DNA from: JBBECJ01 sp963763325
GTDB lineage: Bacteria; Chloroflexota; Chloroflexia; Thermomicrobiales; CFX8
DNA length: 64,000 nt
Direction of reading: 5' to 3'
Assembly: GCA_963763325.1 (NCBI GenBank)
Contig: CAVXOL010000001.1
Span: 496,001 to 560,000 of the forward strand
The notes under the pieces are model-generated. The model ran no database searches, had not been told where the DNA came from, and was given only the letters and a program-made list of their open reading frames with translations. Both the position numbers and the translations under genes were made by a program. This document shows positions 46,693-56,855 of the stretch, piece by piece (the first letter of the stretch is position 1; each line of letters begins with the position of its first letter).

Positions 46693-49600
46693 TCAGCGTA
46701 GCACGGCGGCCGTTGCGGCAAGGTCCGGCGACCAGCGGATGACGCGGTTGCGGCCTTCGAGCTTGGCGGCGTACATGGCGCGGTCGGCTGCGTGCAACAG
46801 TTCGTCGGCGTTTGCGAAGCGGATGCTGTCCTGCTCCATGCCCGCCACACCGACGCTGATCGAGAGCAGGACCGTGTGACCGAGCGAGGTATCGAAGGTG
46901 CGCTCGGCCATCGCCGCCCGCAGGCCCTCGGCGATCGTGCAGGCGTCGTCGGTAGACGTGCCGGGCAATGTGACGACGAATGCATCGCCGGCGTAGCGGG
47001 CGATCTGTGCCTGGGATGGTAACGATTCCGGCAGGAACTCACCCAGCCAACCCATCAGCTCGTCGCCAAAGCGGTGGCCGTAGGCGTCGTTGGCCAGCTT
47101 GAAGTGGTCGAGGTCGATGAACAGCAGCGCCAGCGGCTTGCCGCCTGCATGGAATTGGCTGACCTCTGCTTCAAGCGTCGCCATCATCGCTGCCTGGGTT
47201 GCCAACGACGTTGTCTGGTCAATCATCTCCGGTTCAGTAGTCAGCAGGTAACCACTGGCTGGTGCATAGCGGCCCAGTCTGCCGAGCGCGGCCCCTGTCT
47301 GTTGGACCAACAACTCGATCAGCGCCAGATCCCAGCTACTCAGGTTGCGATCGCGGCCGGATTCGACGTTCAGCCCGCCGATCACTTCATCATCGACGAC
47401 GATCGGTACGGCGATCTCCGAGACGATGCCCGGAACTGCGCCGAGGAATGTCGCGTCCTGCGTTACATCTTCGATCAGGATCGCGCTGCCGGTTCGGACA
47501 CTGCGCGCCAGGACGCCCTGGTCGAGCGGGATGCGGTCGATGACGCAGTTGTAGCCGGCCTGGGTATGGAGGGCGAGCGTGTCGCTGTCTCTCAGGTAGA
47601 CGCTGACCATTCGGTATTTGAGTTGCTCAGTCAGCGACGAGACGAGCGCGTCGAGTATTGCTTCGCGTGTTGGCGCCATGCTGACCTGGCCGATCGCGAC
47701 ATTCAGCCTGGCTAAGTCCCTGACCCGCTGCTGCTCATGGTCGCGTTGCTGGAATCCGTGCAGCACGCGCGCTGCCGCCTGGGCGATCCGCGCCAGCCGT
47801 TGTTCTTCACTCTGGTCGAATGCGCCGGTCAGCCGCGTGACGAAGATAACCCCAATCGTCGTGCCGTCGGACGTCAGCGGGACGACCAGCGCCGACTCGC
47901 CGGGGACTGGCGGGCGGAGCAGAACGGCTCCGCGGTCATCATTGGCCAGGTTCGGAACGACGACCGATCGGCCGTCTTCAATCGATGACCAGATGATTCC
48001 GACGCCACGCGGCATCCGGTAGGTTTTGTATGCGCGTCGCTCCGGCAGGCTGTAGTAGCCCTCGACCGCGGCCGCCCCTAACTCTCCCTGCTCGAGGAGG
48101 AAGACAATGCAGCCATCATAGGGAACCGACTCACGCACTCGCTGCGCGAACACCCGTGCCGCGTCCACAGTGCCAGGGAGGGTCTCAAGCTCTGCGATGA
48201 AATCATGCGTAATCGACACCTGCATTGGCTGTTCGCCCAAGCGTCCAACATCGGTGCTATTGCGCAATGCGATGCCAATATGAAGCGCGATATCCTGGAT
48301 GAGTCCGACGTGGCGCTTGTCATATGCATTGGGGTGGAGCGCCTGGACGGTCAGCAGGCCCAGAAACTCGTCGTCGATGACAATCGGCGCGGTGATTGCC
48401 GAACGCGGAACCGGGATCTGCGCATCGTCGAGCGACGGTATGTCAATCTGACGTTCGCGGGCGAACTCGTGATAGTCGTCGATCCAGAGCGGACGCTTCA
48501 CGCTCGCGACCGAGGCGACAATCCCCTCTTCGGCAGGGTTGCCGATCACCGGGAAGAACGGCGTCCGCCGCAGATCCGGCTGCTGACGAACGCCGGCGGG
48601 ACGGTCACCGGTCAATAGAACCAGCATCGCGTCCACGTCGATCAGATCGCTCAGCTTGCGATACACCAGATCGTACATCCGGCTCAGGTCACGAGTAGAG
48701 GCGATCGTGCGGATGATGTCGTTGAGCGCGACCAGCTCGCTGGCGCGATGCATCTGCCAGCGATGGGCCGGCAGGTAACTGGTACCGGGCGATGCCACAC
48801 CGGTTGGCGCTTGGATCGCCGGAAGTTGCGGACTCAGCCAGACGCCGCTCCTGATCAGCGAGTCAGTGTCGTCCATCAACCGGAAGACCGATTCCTGGAC
48901 CTCGACGAAGGTGTTGACAATCTCCGGGTCGAATTGCGTGCCACTACTGGCGACGATTTCGGCCAGTGCCTCTGCGTGCGACGCTCCCGATCGGTACGGT
49001 CGATCCTCTACCAGCGCCGCATAGGTATCGACGACAGCGATGATTCTCGCTCCAAGTGGAATGTCCAGTCCAGCGATCTGGTTGGGATAGCCTCTGCCGT
49101 CCCAGCGTTCCTGATGGGCGCCGATCATCTGTGCGACATCTTGCAGTTCCGGAACACGGCCGACGATCTCTTCGCCCGTCGCCGGGTGAAGCTGGACGAT
49201 CGTACGCTCCTCGTCAGTCAGTGGCCCTGGCTTGCGCAGGATTGCGTCAGGGACGGCGATCTTGCCGATGTCGTGAAGAGCGGCGCCGAGGCCGATCCGC
49301 TCGACTTCCTCTTCGGAGAAGCCGCGCGCGCGGGCGATCAGCATCGCCAGTTGGGCCAGCCGCTTGCAGTGCTGGCCGGTATAGCCGTCGCGGGCCTCGT
49401 TCGCGCTGGCCAGTGCCTCGACAGCCCCCATCAGCGCCCGCCGGCGGACCTCCTGCGTATGGACATTGTTGAGCGCGATAGCAGCCTGATGCGAGAAAGC
49501 GCTCAGGAGGCCGGTGTCATCGTCTGAGAAGGTGCGAGGCGTAGCAGAGTAGATCTCGATCGCACCGAGCATCGTGCCACCGTGAATGATTGGCGCGCAG

Positions 49601-50733
49601 ATGGCCGCCATCGTCCGCCGCCCACCGCTCAGCCTCGGCAGGGCAAGCGTCGTCGTCTGCGAGGCGTCGTTGACCTGGAGCGGGCCGGACATCCCTGCGA
49701 CCCGGCCAATCAGGTAGGTTGCCGAGAGGTTAGCCGTGTAGCCGATCGCGCCGTCGTCGAGCCCGGTCGATGCACCGGGCGTGAACGACTCCTGCTCGGG
49801 GTGGTAGATCAGAACGGCTCCAGCGTCGCTGGCCAGCAGCCGGCTCGCCAGCGAGGAGATCCGCTCCAGCAGGGTGCTGAAATCCTCCGAACGAGCCAGC
49901 ATTCGGGCTGTGCTGTAGAGCGCCTCGGCCCGTGTCGCGCGGTGCAGGACATCGTCACGCAGGCGGACTGCTTCGAGGGCGACGCTGGCCTGGACACCCA
50001 ACGCTTCGACCGCATCGCGCCGGCTCTGGTCGACATCGGACGGGGCGGTGTCGATCAGCAGCACAACGACCCAGCGCGCGTCGCCGATTCGCAGCAGCGG
50101 ATAGAGGAGTGCCGCCCTCAGGTTCAGCGATCCGGCCAGTTTGCCCCATTCAGCACCCATGACCGGTTCCAGCAGCGTCTGGATATCAGTCGTCTCATAC
50201 TGGCCGCCAAGATCGCCAAGTGCCTGTTGCAACGTCTCCGGCAGGCTGAGAAGGTCTGCCTCGATCCCATTGCCATGCGAGGATGTTGCCGCCGTGATGC
50301 GCTGTCGTCCGGGGAAGTCACTCAGCGCCAGCAACCGGACGCATGCGGTGGCATCATCGAGCCGGAGGACGGCGGTCGCCTTGCAGCAGGCTCCGGCCAG
50401 CGCGGTTACCTCGTTCGCGAGCGCTTCGGCTGCCTGGCGCTCGTCCGGTAGCGTAACCATCGCCCGTAGCAGCTTCGGCACATCGATCTGCATCGGCAGC
50501 GACATCGTCAGCTTGCCGGTGATGACTGCCCGCGCCCGCTGGTTGTCGAGGAATGCGTCGAGATCGTGAACGGGGAAGAGCATCTTGCCTGCGTCAGGGA
50601 CCGACTGCAGTTCGCCGCGATGGAGTGCACCCTCAAGCGCGGCCTGGCTTAAGCCGATGTAGTCGGCGGCCTCGGCCAGCGTCAGCAGGGAATCGTCCGC
50701 GGATATGGCCTCTGGTGGCCGCTGCAATGCCAA
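46693..50733 (-). CDS. 1346-residue GAF/HD-GYP/GGDEF hybrid protein with HTH
   Basis: An intact frame. Approximate domains: excisionase-type helix-turn-helix 15-65 (LTLAEAADYIGLSQAALEGA); GAF 100-260; GAF 275-425; HD-GYP 430-620 with HDIGKIAVPDAILRKPGPLT and HQERWDGRGYP; GAF 665-825; GAF 840-995; GAF 1005-1150; GGDEF-like 1185-1340. The GGDEF loop reads ARYAGDAFVVTLPG, so the catalytic GGDEF is AGDAF and cyclase activity is probably lost or reduced. The DxLD region (IDLDHFKLANDAYGHRFGDE) is normal. It may degrade c-di-GMP through the HD-GYP part under control of five GAF sensors. No membrane segment. Confidence 0.9.
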   Translation of the reverse strand: MALQRPPEAISADDSLLTLAEAADYIGLSQAALEGALHRGELQSVPDAGKMLFPVHDLDAFLDNQRARAVITGKLTMSLPMQIDVPKLLRAMVTLPDERQAAEALANEVTALAGACCKATAVLRLDDATACVRLLALSDFPGRQRITAATSSHGNGIEADLLSLPETLQQALGDLGGQYETTDIQTLLEPVMGAEWGKLAGSLNLRAALLYPLLRIGDARWVVVLLIDTAPSDVDQSRRDAVEALGVQASVALEAVRLRDDVLHRATRAEALYSTARMLARSEDFSTLLERISSLASRLLASDAGAVLIYHPEQESFTPGASTGLDDGAIGYTANLSATYLIGRVAGMSGPLQVNDASQTTTLALPRLSGGRRTMAAICAPIIHGGTMLGAIEIYSATPRTFSDDDTGLLSAFSHQAAIALNNVHTQEVRRRALMGAVEALASANEARDGYTGQHCKRLAQLAMLIARARGFSEEEVERIGLGAALHDIGKIAVPDAILRKPGPLTDEERTIVQLHPATGEEIVGRVPELQDVAQMIGAHQERWDGRGYPNQIAGLDIPLGARIIAVVDTYAALVEDRPYRSGASHAEALAEIVASSGTQFDPEIVNTFVEVQESVFRLMDDTDSLIRSGVWLSPQLPAIQAPTGVASPGTSYLPAHRWQMHRASELVALNDIIRTIASTRDLSRMYDLVYRKLSDLIDVDAMLVLLTGDRPAGVRQQPDLRRTPFFPVIGNPAEEGIVASVASVKRPLWIDDYHEFARERQIDIPSLDDAQIPVPRSAITAPIVIDDEFLGLLTVQALHPNAYDKRHVGLIQDIALHIGIALRNSTDVGRLGEQPMQVSITHDFIAELETLPGTVDAARVFAQRVRESVPYDGCIVFLLEQGELGAAAVEGYYSLPERRAYKTYRMPRGVGIIWSSIEDGRSVVVPNLANDDRGAVLLRPPVPGESALVVPLTSDGTTIGVIFVTRLTGAFDQSEEQRLARIAQAAARVLHGFQQRDHEQQRVRDLARLNVAIGQVSMAPTREAILDALVSSLTEQLKYRMVSVYLRDSDTLALHTQAGYNCVIDRIPLDQGVLARSVRTGSAILIEDVTQDATFLGAVPGIVSEIAVPIVVDDEVIGGLNVESGRDRNLSSWDLALIELLVQQTGAALGRLGRYAPASGYLLTTEPEMIDQTTSLATQAAMMATLEAEVSQFHAGGKPLALLFIDLDHFKLANDAYGHRFGDELMGWLGEFLPESLPSQAQIARYAGDAFVVTLPGTSTDDACTIAEGLRAAMAERTFDTSLGHTVLLSISVGVAGMEQDSIRFANADELLHAADRAMYAAKLEGRNRVIRWSPDLAATAAVLR

Positions 50734-50992
50734 TAGACCCCCTGGGTCGAGTCACTCGGTGTTGCAATGCAACCCAGTCTCGTGGCTGTACAACCTATGT
50801 CTCGCATTATGCGCCAGTCGTGGCCGGAAGTCCTATGCCCGAAAGTACGGAATCTGGTTAGCAGATCGTCTCGGTATCGGAGTCAATCGGGACGATTGGT
50901 CCACGATGCCTACCGCTATGGCATGCGGCTCGGTAGGATATGAAGCCACGCAATGGCGTCAACGTCAGGCAACCGGGGGGAGTGAGACGCGG
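50734..50992. other. divergent promoter region
   Basis: About 260 bases between the hybrid signalling gene and the divergent hypothetical gene. No repeat or clear operator is visible. Confidence 0.4.
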
Positions 50993-51520
50993 ATGGCATC
51001 ATGGATGGAATCGGTCGGCTACATCGCCAGCGAACCGGCCAGAGTTGCAGTCATGGTCGCGCTGGCCCAGTCCGAGCGGCCACTGGAGGAGATGTCGATC
51101 GCCCAGGTCGCTGGGCTGTTACACCAGCGCATCACCGGCACGCCGCTCGAGACGGCAATCCTGATGCGCCATATCCGCGAACTGGCCGAGCGTGACCTGC
51201 TCGAGCGCGACGAATCCGGCTTTCGCTGGCAGATGACGCCGCTTGGCATCCTCGTCAGCCGGCAGTGGGCCTCAGGCACGCTTGAGCCGGAAGGGACGGC
51301 TCCGCTCTCGGACGCCGACGTTCGTGCCTGGCGCGACCGGCTGATCGCGCAGATGGAAGATGACGCCGGTCTGGCCGACGACGCCGAGATCGAGCGCGAG
51401 GAGCTGTTGGCCGGTCAGGGGCCACGGCTGGCTGAGTTGCGCGTCCTCAACCGCATTCTCGGTGAAGACACCCTCCCTACCTGGCTGCGCGAGATGGCCA
51501 GCGGGGAGGATGAGGTCTGA
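50993..51520 (+). CDS. winged-helix-like hypothetical protein
   Basis: 175 residues from ATG at 50993 (GGGGGGAGTG upstream). Residues 10-85 (VGYIASEPARVAVMVALAQS, LLHQRITGTPLETAILMRHI, RELAERDLLERDESGFRWQM) have the helix pattern and terminal wing of an ArsR/MarR-type fold. The rest is helical and acidic. No family recognised firmly. It may regulate the divergent 1346-residue gene. Confidence 0.55.
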   Translation: MASWMESVGYIASEPARVAVMVALAQSERPLEEMSIAQVAGLLHQRITGTPLETAILMRHIRELAERDLLERDESGFRWQMTPLGILVSRQWASGTLEPEGTAPLSDADVRAWRDRLIAQMEDDAGLADDAEIEREELLAGQGPRLAELRVLNRILGEDTLPTWLREMASGEDEV

Positions 51521-51523
51521 GTC

Positions 51524-51647
51524 CGGCGAGTGCCGAGTACCGAGTACGAGCGTGGCACATGCAGTCGGTAAGCGGTCACCACCGAACAATTCCCGGACTG
51601 CCTGCCTGCCTGCCTGAGTGCTGAGTGCTGATAGCTGATAGCTGAGG
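51524..51647. repeat. GAGTACC, CCTG and GCTGATA micro-repeats
   Basis: GAGTGCCGAGTACCGAGTAC at 51529-51548, four CCTG units at 51601-51616 and GCTGAGTGCTGATAGCTGAT near 51621-51640. Three micro-repeat types sit together just upstream of the deaminase start. Confidence 0.7.
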
Positions 51648-51653
51648 ACGACC

Positions 51654-52694
51654 TTGCTGAACGAGACCGAGCAGGAACTGATCCGGCGAATGCCGAAGGC
51701 AGAGTTGCATGTGCATCTGGAGGGAAGCGTCCGTCCGGAGACGCTGCTCGACCTCGGGCGCGTGCACAACGTTGCCTACCCATTTTCCGATGCGGACAGC
51801 GCGCGTGAGTGGTTCCGGTTTCGTGACTTCCCACACTTCATCGAGGTCTATGTCGCGATCTGCAACTGCCTGCTGGCTGTAGACGACTACGACCGTGTGA
51901 CCTACGAGCTGGCCGAGGAGGCGCGGCGGCAGAACATCCGCTACCTCGAAGTGACGATCGCGCCGGCCTCGCTGATCGATCCGCGCAATAGCGCCACACC
52001 GGATGTCGTCATCGCCGGCTGCCGTGCAGGTGCGCGGCGAGCACTGGCCGATCTTGGCGTCCGAATGCAGTTCATCCTCGATGCCGTCCGCAGTCGCCCG
52101 GTCGAGCACGTCATGGCGCTCGCGCGATGGACGGCGGAGAACCAGGGCGACGGCCTGGTTGGGCTTGGTCTGGGAGGCCAGGAAGTTGGCTTTCCGGCGA
52201 AGCCGCACGAGGCCGCGATCCGGTACGCTCGCGAGAGCGGTGTTCGTATCAGCCTGCATGCCGGTGAGACAGTTGGCCCCGAGAGCGTCTGGGACGCGCT
52301 CGAAGCCGGTTCTGAACGAATCGGACACGGCGTCAACAGCATCCACGATCCGGCGCTGGTGCGTCATCTGGTCGAGCGTAGCATCGTTCTGGAGGTGTCA
52401 CCGACCAGCAACATCTGCCTCGGTGTCGCGCCGTCCTATTCCGAGCATCCCTTCCGCGCCCTCTACGATGCCGGAGTGACGCTAACGGTCAACACCGACG
52501 ATCCGCCGATGTTCGGCGCGACGTTGACGGGTGAGTATCTGGCGCTGGCCGAGCACTGCCAGTTCACGCTCGACGATCTGATCGATCTGAACCTCAACGC
52601 CGTCAGGGCCGCATTCCTGCACGAAGCTGAGCGAGCGAATCTCCTCGCTGAGTTCGAGTCTGAGATCGAAAGCCTGCAGCGAGAACTGCTGTAA
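51654..52694 (+). CDS. add: adenosine/adenine deaminase family protein
   Basis: An intact 346-residue TIM barrel from TTG at 51654. Metal ligands: His pair in KAELHVHLEGSVRPE, His in ISLHAGETVGPESV (with the catalytic Glu of AGE), and Asp pair in VNTDDPPMFGATLT. GSERIGHGVNSIHDPALV and EVSPTSNICLGVAPS complete the signature. It removes the 6-amino group of adenosine or a related purine; whether adenosine or adenine is preferred cannot be told. Confidence 0.9.
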   Translation: MLNETEQELIRRMPKAELHVHLEGSVRPETLLDLGRVHNVAYPFSDADSAREWFRFRDFPHFIEVYVAICNCLLAVDDYDRVTYELAEEARRQNIRYLEVTIAPASLIDPRNSATPDVVIAGCRAGARRALADLGVRMQFILDAVRSRPVEHVMALARWTAENQGDGLVGLGLGGQEVGFPAKPHEAAIRYARESGVRISLHAGETVGPESVWDALEAGSERIGHGVNSIHDPALVRHLVERSIVLEVSPTSNICLGVAPSYSEHPFRALYDAGVTLTVNTDDPPMFGATLTGEYLALAEHCQFTLDDLIDLNLNAVRAAFLHEAERANLLAEFESEIESLQRELL

Positions 52695-53003
52695 TTGTCC
52701 GGAGCGTGTTCTCGCACCTTGCACAGGGACCCCGTTCACGATCGAGGGGTTACGGAGGGTCGAGCTAACCGGCAATGTCTGTCGCCAACGGGCAAATCAT
52801 TGAAAGCGATAGGACGCGGATGGTAGCATTTTGCATCTTCTCTTCGGCCCGGCACATCTGACCCCAACTGGCCAGGCGTGCGAATCGCCCTGCCTGGCAG
52901 CCTGCATGACCGGAACGGTCCGGCGCCACGGCACCGATTGTGATGAATACTCAGTAACGACGTCGCGAGCAACGTCGTACCAATATGTAACAGGTAGAGA
53001 CCG
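52695..53003. other. rex upstream region
   Basis: About 310 bases. It includes an inverted repeat at 52957-52978 (ACGACGT and ACGTCGT, eight-base spacer), 26 bases before rex, which could be an operator. TTGTGA at 52938 is half of a Rex-type site only. No gene seen. Confidence 0.4.
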
Positions 53004-53777
53004 ATGGCGCACAATGGACGAGTTCCCCACGACGCATCGATAGGTATCGACGCTGGCGAGCACGATATTCCTGATATCGTCATCCGTCGCTTGCCGATCT
53101 ACGTCCGCACCCTGAAGGCGATCGAGGCGACCGGCATCGCGACCGTGTCGTCCGACGACCTGGCAGATCAGATCGGTGTGACCGCCGCCCAGATTCGGCG
53201 CGACCTCTCCTACTTCGGCAAGTTCGGCAAGCAGGGCAAGGGCTATGATGTCGCAACACTGGTTGCCGAGATCGAGCGCATCCTGAACCTCGACCGCCAG
53301 TGGGATGTGGCGCTCATCGGATACGGACATCTTGGGCAGGCAATTGCTGCCTACAAGGGCTTCGATAAATCGTCATTCCGTATCAGCGCCATCTTCGATC
53401 GCAACCCCAAGCACATCGGCGCGATCAGCGAAGAGGGTGCCTGCGTCCTTTCCGACACGGAGATCTCGCGCATTGTCCGCGAGCAGGGCATCCGGCTCGG
53501 GATCGTCGCCGTCCCGGCATCCGCTGCCCAGGAGGTCACCGACGCGCTGGTTGCTGGAGGCGTCACGGCCATCCTCAACTACGCGCCGGTTATCCTGCGT
53601 GTCCCGGACGGTGTCTGGGTGCGTGAGGTTGACCCAACCAGTGCCATGCAGTCGATGACGTACTACCTCACCAACCACTCTGGCAGTGATGATGACGACT
53701 CAGTGCACGTTATGTCACCTTCTGATGATTCCGATACATCTGTTCCCAGTTCGGTAGAAGCGGCCGACGGCGACTAG
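53004..53777 (+). CDS. rex: redox-sensing transcriptional repressor Rex
   Basis: An intact 257-residue protein. The winged helix starts IPDIVIRRLPIYVRTLKAIE and contains TAAQIRRDLSYFGKFGKQGK then GYDV, the strict Rex signature. The Rossmann domain carries LIGYGHLGQAIAAYKGF. The domain-swap helix is in DGVWVREVDPTSAMQSMTYY. Rex reads the NADH/NAD+ ratio and represses respiratory or fermentation genes when NAD+ dominates. The tail is unusually Ser/Asp-rich. Confidence 0.95.
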   Translation: MAHNGRVPHDASIGIDAGEHDIPDIVIRRLPIYVRTLKAIEATGIATVSSDDLADQIGVTAAQIRRDLSYFGKFGKQGKGYDVATLVAEIERILNLDRQWDVALIGYGHLGQAIAAYKGFDKSSFRISAIFDRNPKHIGAISEEGACVLSDTEISRIVREQGIRLGIVAVPASAAQEVTDALVAGGVTAILNYAPVILRVPDGVWVREVDPTSAMQSMTYYLTNHSGSDDDDSVHVMSPSDDSDTSVPSSVEAADGD

Positions 53778-53780
53778 CGG

Positions 53781-53817
53781 CGGGAATCGAGCGACCAGTC
53801 TGGTCGCTCGATTCCCG
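53781..53817. terminator. bidirectional terminator between rex and the copper operon
   Basis: CGGGAATCGAGCGACCA, loop GTC, TGGTCGCTCGATTCCCG: a 17-bp perfect stem. It begins 4 bases after the rex stop and just before the end of the convergent CopC-CopD gene, so it can serve both strands. Confidence 0.75.
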
Positions 53818-53826
53818 CGACTTCGA

Positions 53827-56098
53827 TTAGTCGCTGCCGGCTGACGCGGGCTCGCCCAGCGTGCGGACGTAATTGATCACGTTCCAGATCTCGTCCTGTG
53901 TCAGTTCCTCACCGAAGGCGGGCATCGCTGGCTGGATGCCGTTGGTGATCCACCAGTGGAGGTCGCCGTCGGTGTGGACTGCGACGTGTGGTTCTGTCAG
54001 GTTAGCTGGTTGCGGTTCGAGGTTGGCTGCCGCCGGCCCGTCGCCTTCGCCCTCCTGACCGTGACAGGTGGCGCAGTTCGCCACGTACACATCCCGGCCG
54101 GCGACGATCGAGTCCTCGGTCAGTGGAATCGGGTTGGCGGCCAGCGCCGTTGGGGTCGGGTCATCCAGGTTCACGAGCAGGATCAGTCCTCCTGCCAGCA
54201 GCAAGGCTGAGCCGATGCCGGTCCCGATGATCCGGTCCTGCCAGACGCCGGGAGCCCGTAGCGATCCGACGATCGCGACGATCGCCAGCCCACCGAAGAG
54301 GACAGCCGCTGCCGATGTCGTCCCGACGAAGCGCGGCGGTTGGCCGGGTACTCGGTCGGCGGGTGGCGATTGCGGGACGTTGATCTCCTCCTGGAAGCGG
54401 GCATCGGCCTCTCCATCGCGGCGGACGATGAACTCCAGGTTCCAGTCGCCGGCGACGCTCAGGTCCTGGCCGTGACGCCTCGAACCGGTTGCCGAAGCGG
54501 TATTCGAGCGGAACCTCGCGGATCCCTTCGACATCTCCTGCTTTCTCAAAACGCAACAGCAGTTGGGCATCGGACGGACTCTCCAACCCGTCGATCGTGA
54601 TGTCTGCTGTGTAGCGATTGAAGCCGGCTGAGCCGGGTGTGATGTAGAGGATGGCGTAGATGTCGTTCTCGATGAAGCGAAAGATCGTGTTCTCGGCATC
54701 CTCGGTAATCGTGTCGCGCGCCGTTGGCAGGCTGGTCAACAGCCCGACGATCAGGAGGATTGCGACGCCAAGGACAGCCTCGGCAGCGACAGTCCGGCTG
54801 AAGTGAATACCAGATCGTGCAGCTGAGATCAGCCGTGGGCCGATGACGCGCATGTTCAGCGCGCCAAGGATCAGCAGCGGCACCAGCAGCAGCAGCTTGA
54901 CGATCAGCGTCTGGCCGTAGCTGGTCTCGCGCAGGGCAATCAGGTTGCCGACCTGGAGCCACGCCGAGTAGAAGCCGGTCAGTGAGAGGATGATGACGCT
55001 GACGAGTGCCAGGGTCGTGAAGCGTGAGACTGCCGTCGCGAAGACCTGGCGGCGCTGCTCCTGGGGTGCGCCGCGCGTCCCGAGGATGAGCGTTACCAGC
55101 ATCGCCAGCAGACCACCGATCCAGACACTGGATGCGGCCAGATGGAGCCAGTCGGCGGCGACGGCGGCGTCGGCGCCGATTGGCTGGGCCGCGGCGTGGC
55201 TGTTGAGCGCGTAGGGAAGCATCGCACCAGCCGCCAGCCCCAGCGCGAGGACTACGGTCGACATTGACGGCGGCTCGTCCCAGAGCGCGTCGGATGCAGC
55301 AACGGCGGCCAGTCCAAGCAGCAGGACGACACGGGCTGCCCAGAGGTGGCCATAGCGCGTGTCGATCAGGACATCGAGGATCGTTCCAACCGAGAGGCCG
55401 TCACCGGTGTCCTGCGCCTGGACTGCGAGTGCGATCAGGCTACCGAGGATGCCAACACCGACCGATGCGAGGATCAGTGTCGAGACACGTGCCTGGACGC
55501 GGTCATAGCCGTCGTCATCGAGTGGGTCACGGGCGACACGGATGACCCAGAGCCAGCAGACGACCGCGCCGGCCGCGCCGGTCAGCCCGAGGAGCGAGAG
55601 CCAGCGTCCGGTCGCGGACAGCCAGGTTGGAGGCTCAGAGAAGTTGGTGGCCTGCGGCGGGCTGGGCGTCACGACATCGGCCTGACTTCCGATCGTGAAT
55701 GGGACGAATCCTTGTTGCGGGTGACCATCCACTGACGAAACGTTGCGCCACTGAACGGTATAAGTGCCGTTCGGAAGGTCCGTCGGAAGCGTCAGCATCA
55801 ACTGATTCGCCTCACCGATCCGGCTTGGTTCAGTTGGGATCACGGCTCCGGTAGCATCGTAGAGTTCGGCACTGGAGAAGTCTGGCTCGAGCGGCTCGGT
55901 GAAGATCAGACTGACCTCGGCCGGTGCTTCCGGCAGGACGCGATTCTCCGACGGGTCGCTGCGTTCGAGAAACGCGTGTGCGTCGACCCGCTCTGGCAGC
56001 ATCGCCATCACTCCGAGCACGATGACGAGCAGCGGGATCAGGAGGGCGGCGCGTCTGCGCCACCCTCCAGTAATTGGACGAGTGTTGAGTAGTTCCAT
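53827..56098 (-). CDS. CopC-CopD-cytochrome c fusion protein
   Basis: About 757 residues, one shift near 54480. After a signal peptide comes the CopC domain: DAHAFLERSDPSENRVLPEA with His as possible Cu ligand, and SSVDGHPQQGFVPF. Then follow about eight CopD membrane helices (LHLAASSVWIGGLLAMLVTL is the family landmark). The far end is a c-type cytochrome: NCATCHGQEGEGDGPAAANL with heme motif CATCH and distal Met in GIQPAMPAFGEELTQDEIWN. Copper handling joined to electron transfer. It starts by a TGATG overlap with the upstream gene. Confidence 0.87.
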
Positions 56099-56769
56099 CA
56101 GCAACCCGCTAGTCGCCTGCTTCGGGAGTTGCCGTGGTCGGTGGTGGTGCGCGCCGAGCGGGCATTCTTTGCCATCATTGCTCCGGTCACGCCGGCAGCC
56201 AGCCCAACGAGTCCAGCGACGATACCGATGATCGCCAGCGTTTGGGCACTATCAGCAGTGTCCTGCGCTTCGCTTACAGCACTGCTACCGTCGCCTTCTT
56301 CACCGGTTTCTACGGGCGGGAACGCAATGGCGCTGATGGATTCAACTTCCGAGAAAGTTTCCGGGCCGCTCGTGAACGATTCGTCAATGTCCTCGCCCTC
56401 GATTGTGCCGAAGATGCGGAAGGTGTAGGCGCCTTCGGCGGTTGGGAACACATCGGCAGTGTAGGAGCCCGGCTCGCCAAAGCTGGCACGTAGCTCAAGG
56501 TCCTGTGTCTCGCCAGCGAAGGTGATTTCAGCGTCCAACGTTTCCTGTAGTCCCTCAACCGGCGTACCATCGTCGCCATGACCTAGCTGGACATCCAGCG
56601 AGAGCCCGTTTGGCTCGTTGACGAGTGCTGGCTCTACGCTGAATCCAACAGTGAATTCATACTCGCCAACTTCGCGGTGTTCGTGGGCGCTGGCAGTCGC
56701 TGCCAGGCCAAGCAGCAGCATCACTGACAGTGCGACTGCCAGCAAGGATCGGGTGATGGTTGCGTTCAT
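56098..56769 (-). CDS. secreted, C-terminally anchored protein of the copper operon
   Basis: 223 residues. Signal peptide (MNATITRSLLAVALSVMLLL, cleavage after TASAHA-like text), then a His-rich start HEHREVGEYEFTVGF and a beta-sandwich-like domain ending near TSGPETFSEV. A final membrane helix (LAIIGIVAGLVGLAAGVTGA) and a basic end follow. It is coupled to the CopC-CopD gene by overlap. It may bind or deliver copper outside the cell. Family not named with confidence. Confidence 0.7.
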   Translation of the reverse strand: MNATITRSLLAVALSVMLLLGLAATASAHEHREVGEYEFTVGFSVEPALVNEPNGLSLDVQLGHGDDGTPVEGLQETLDAEITFAGETQDLELRASFGEPGSYTADVFPTAEGAYTFRIFGTIEGEDIDESFTSGPETFSEVESISAIAFPPVETGEEGDGSSAVSEAQDTADSAQTLAIIGIVAGLVGLAAGVTGAMMAKNARSARTTTDHGNSRSRRLAGC

Positions 56770-56855
56770 CGTGATATTCGCCCTTCATGTCACATGCACG
56801 GTCCACGCTGATCCTTCGCCAGGTGGACGTTAGTGGTTTGGTAATGTGCATGGTG

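Noticed and set aside
49110..49150. HQE instead of HHE in the HD-GYP motif as a sign of inactivity
   Set aside because: Gln at this place is common among HD-GYP proteins, so I do not read it as loss of function.
49582..50451. Plus-strand 289-codon open frame
   Set aside because: Antisense to the intact 1346-residue signalling gene, whose domains are certain.
52938..52943. Rex half-site TTGTGA upstream of rex
   Set aside because: The other half of the 18-bp consensus is missing.
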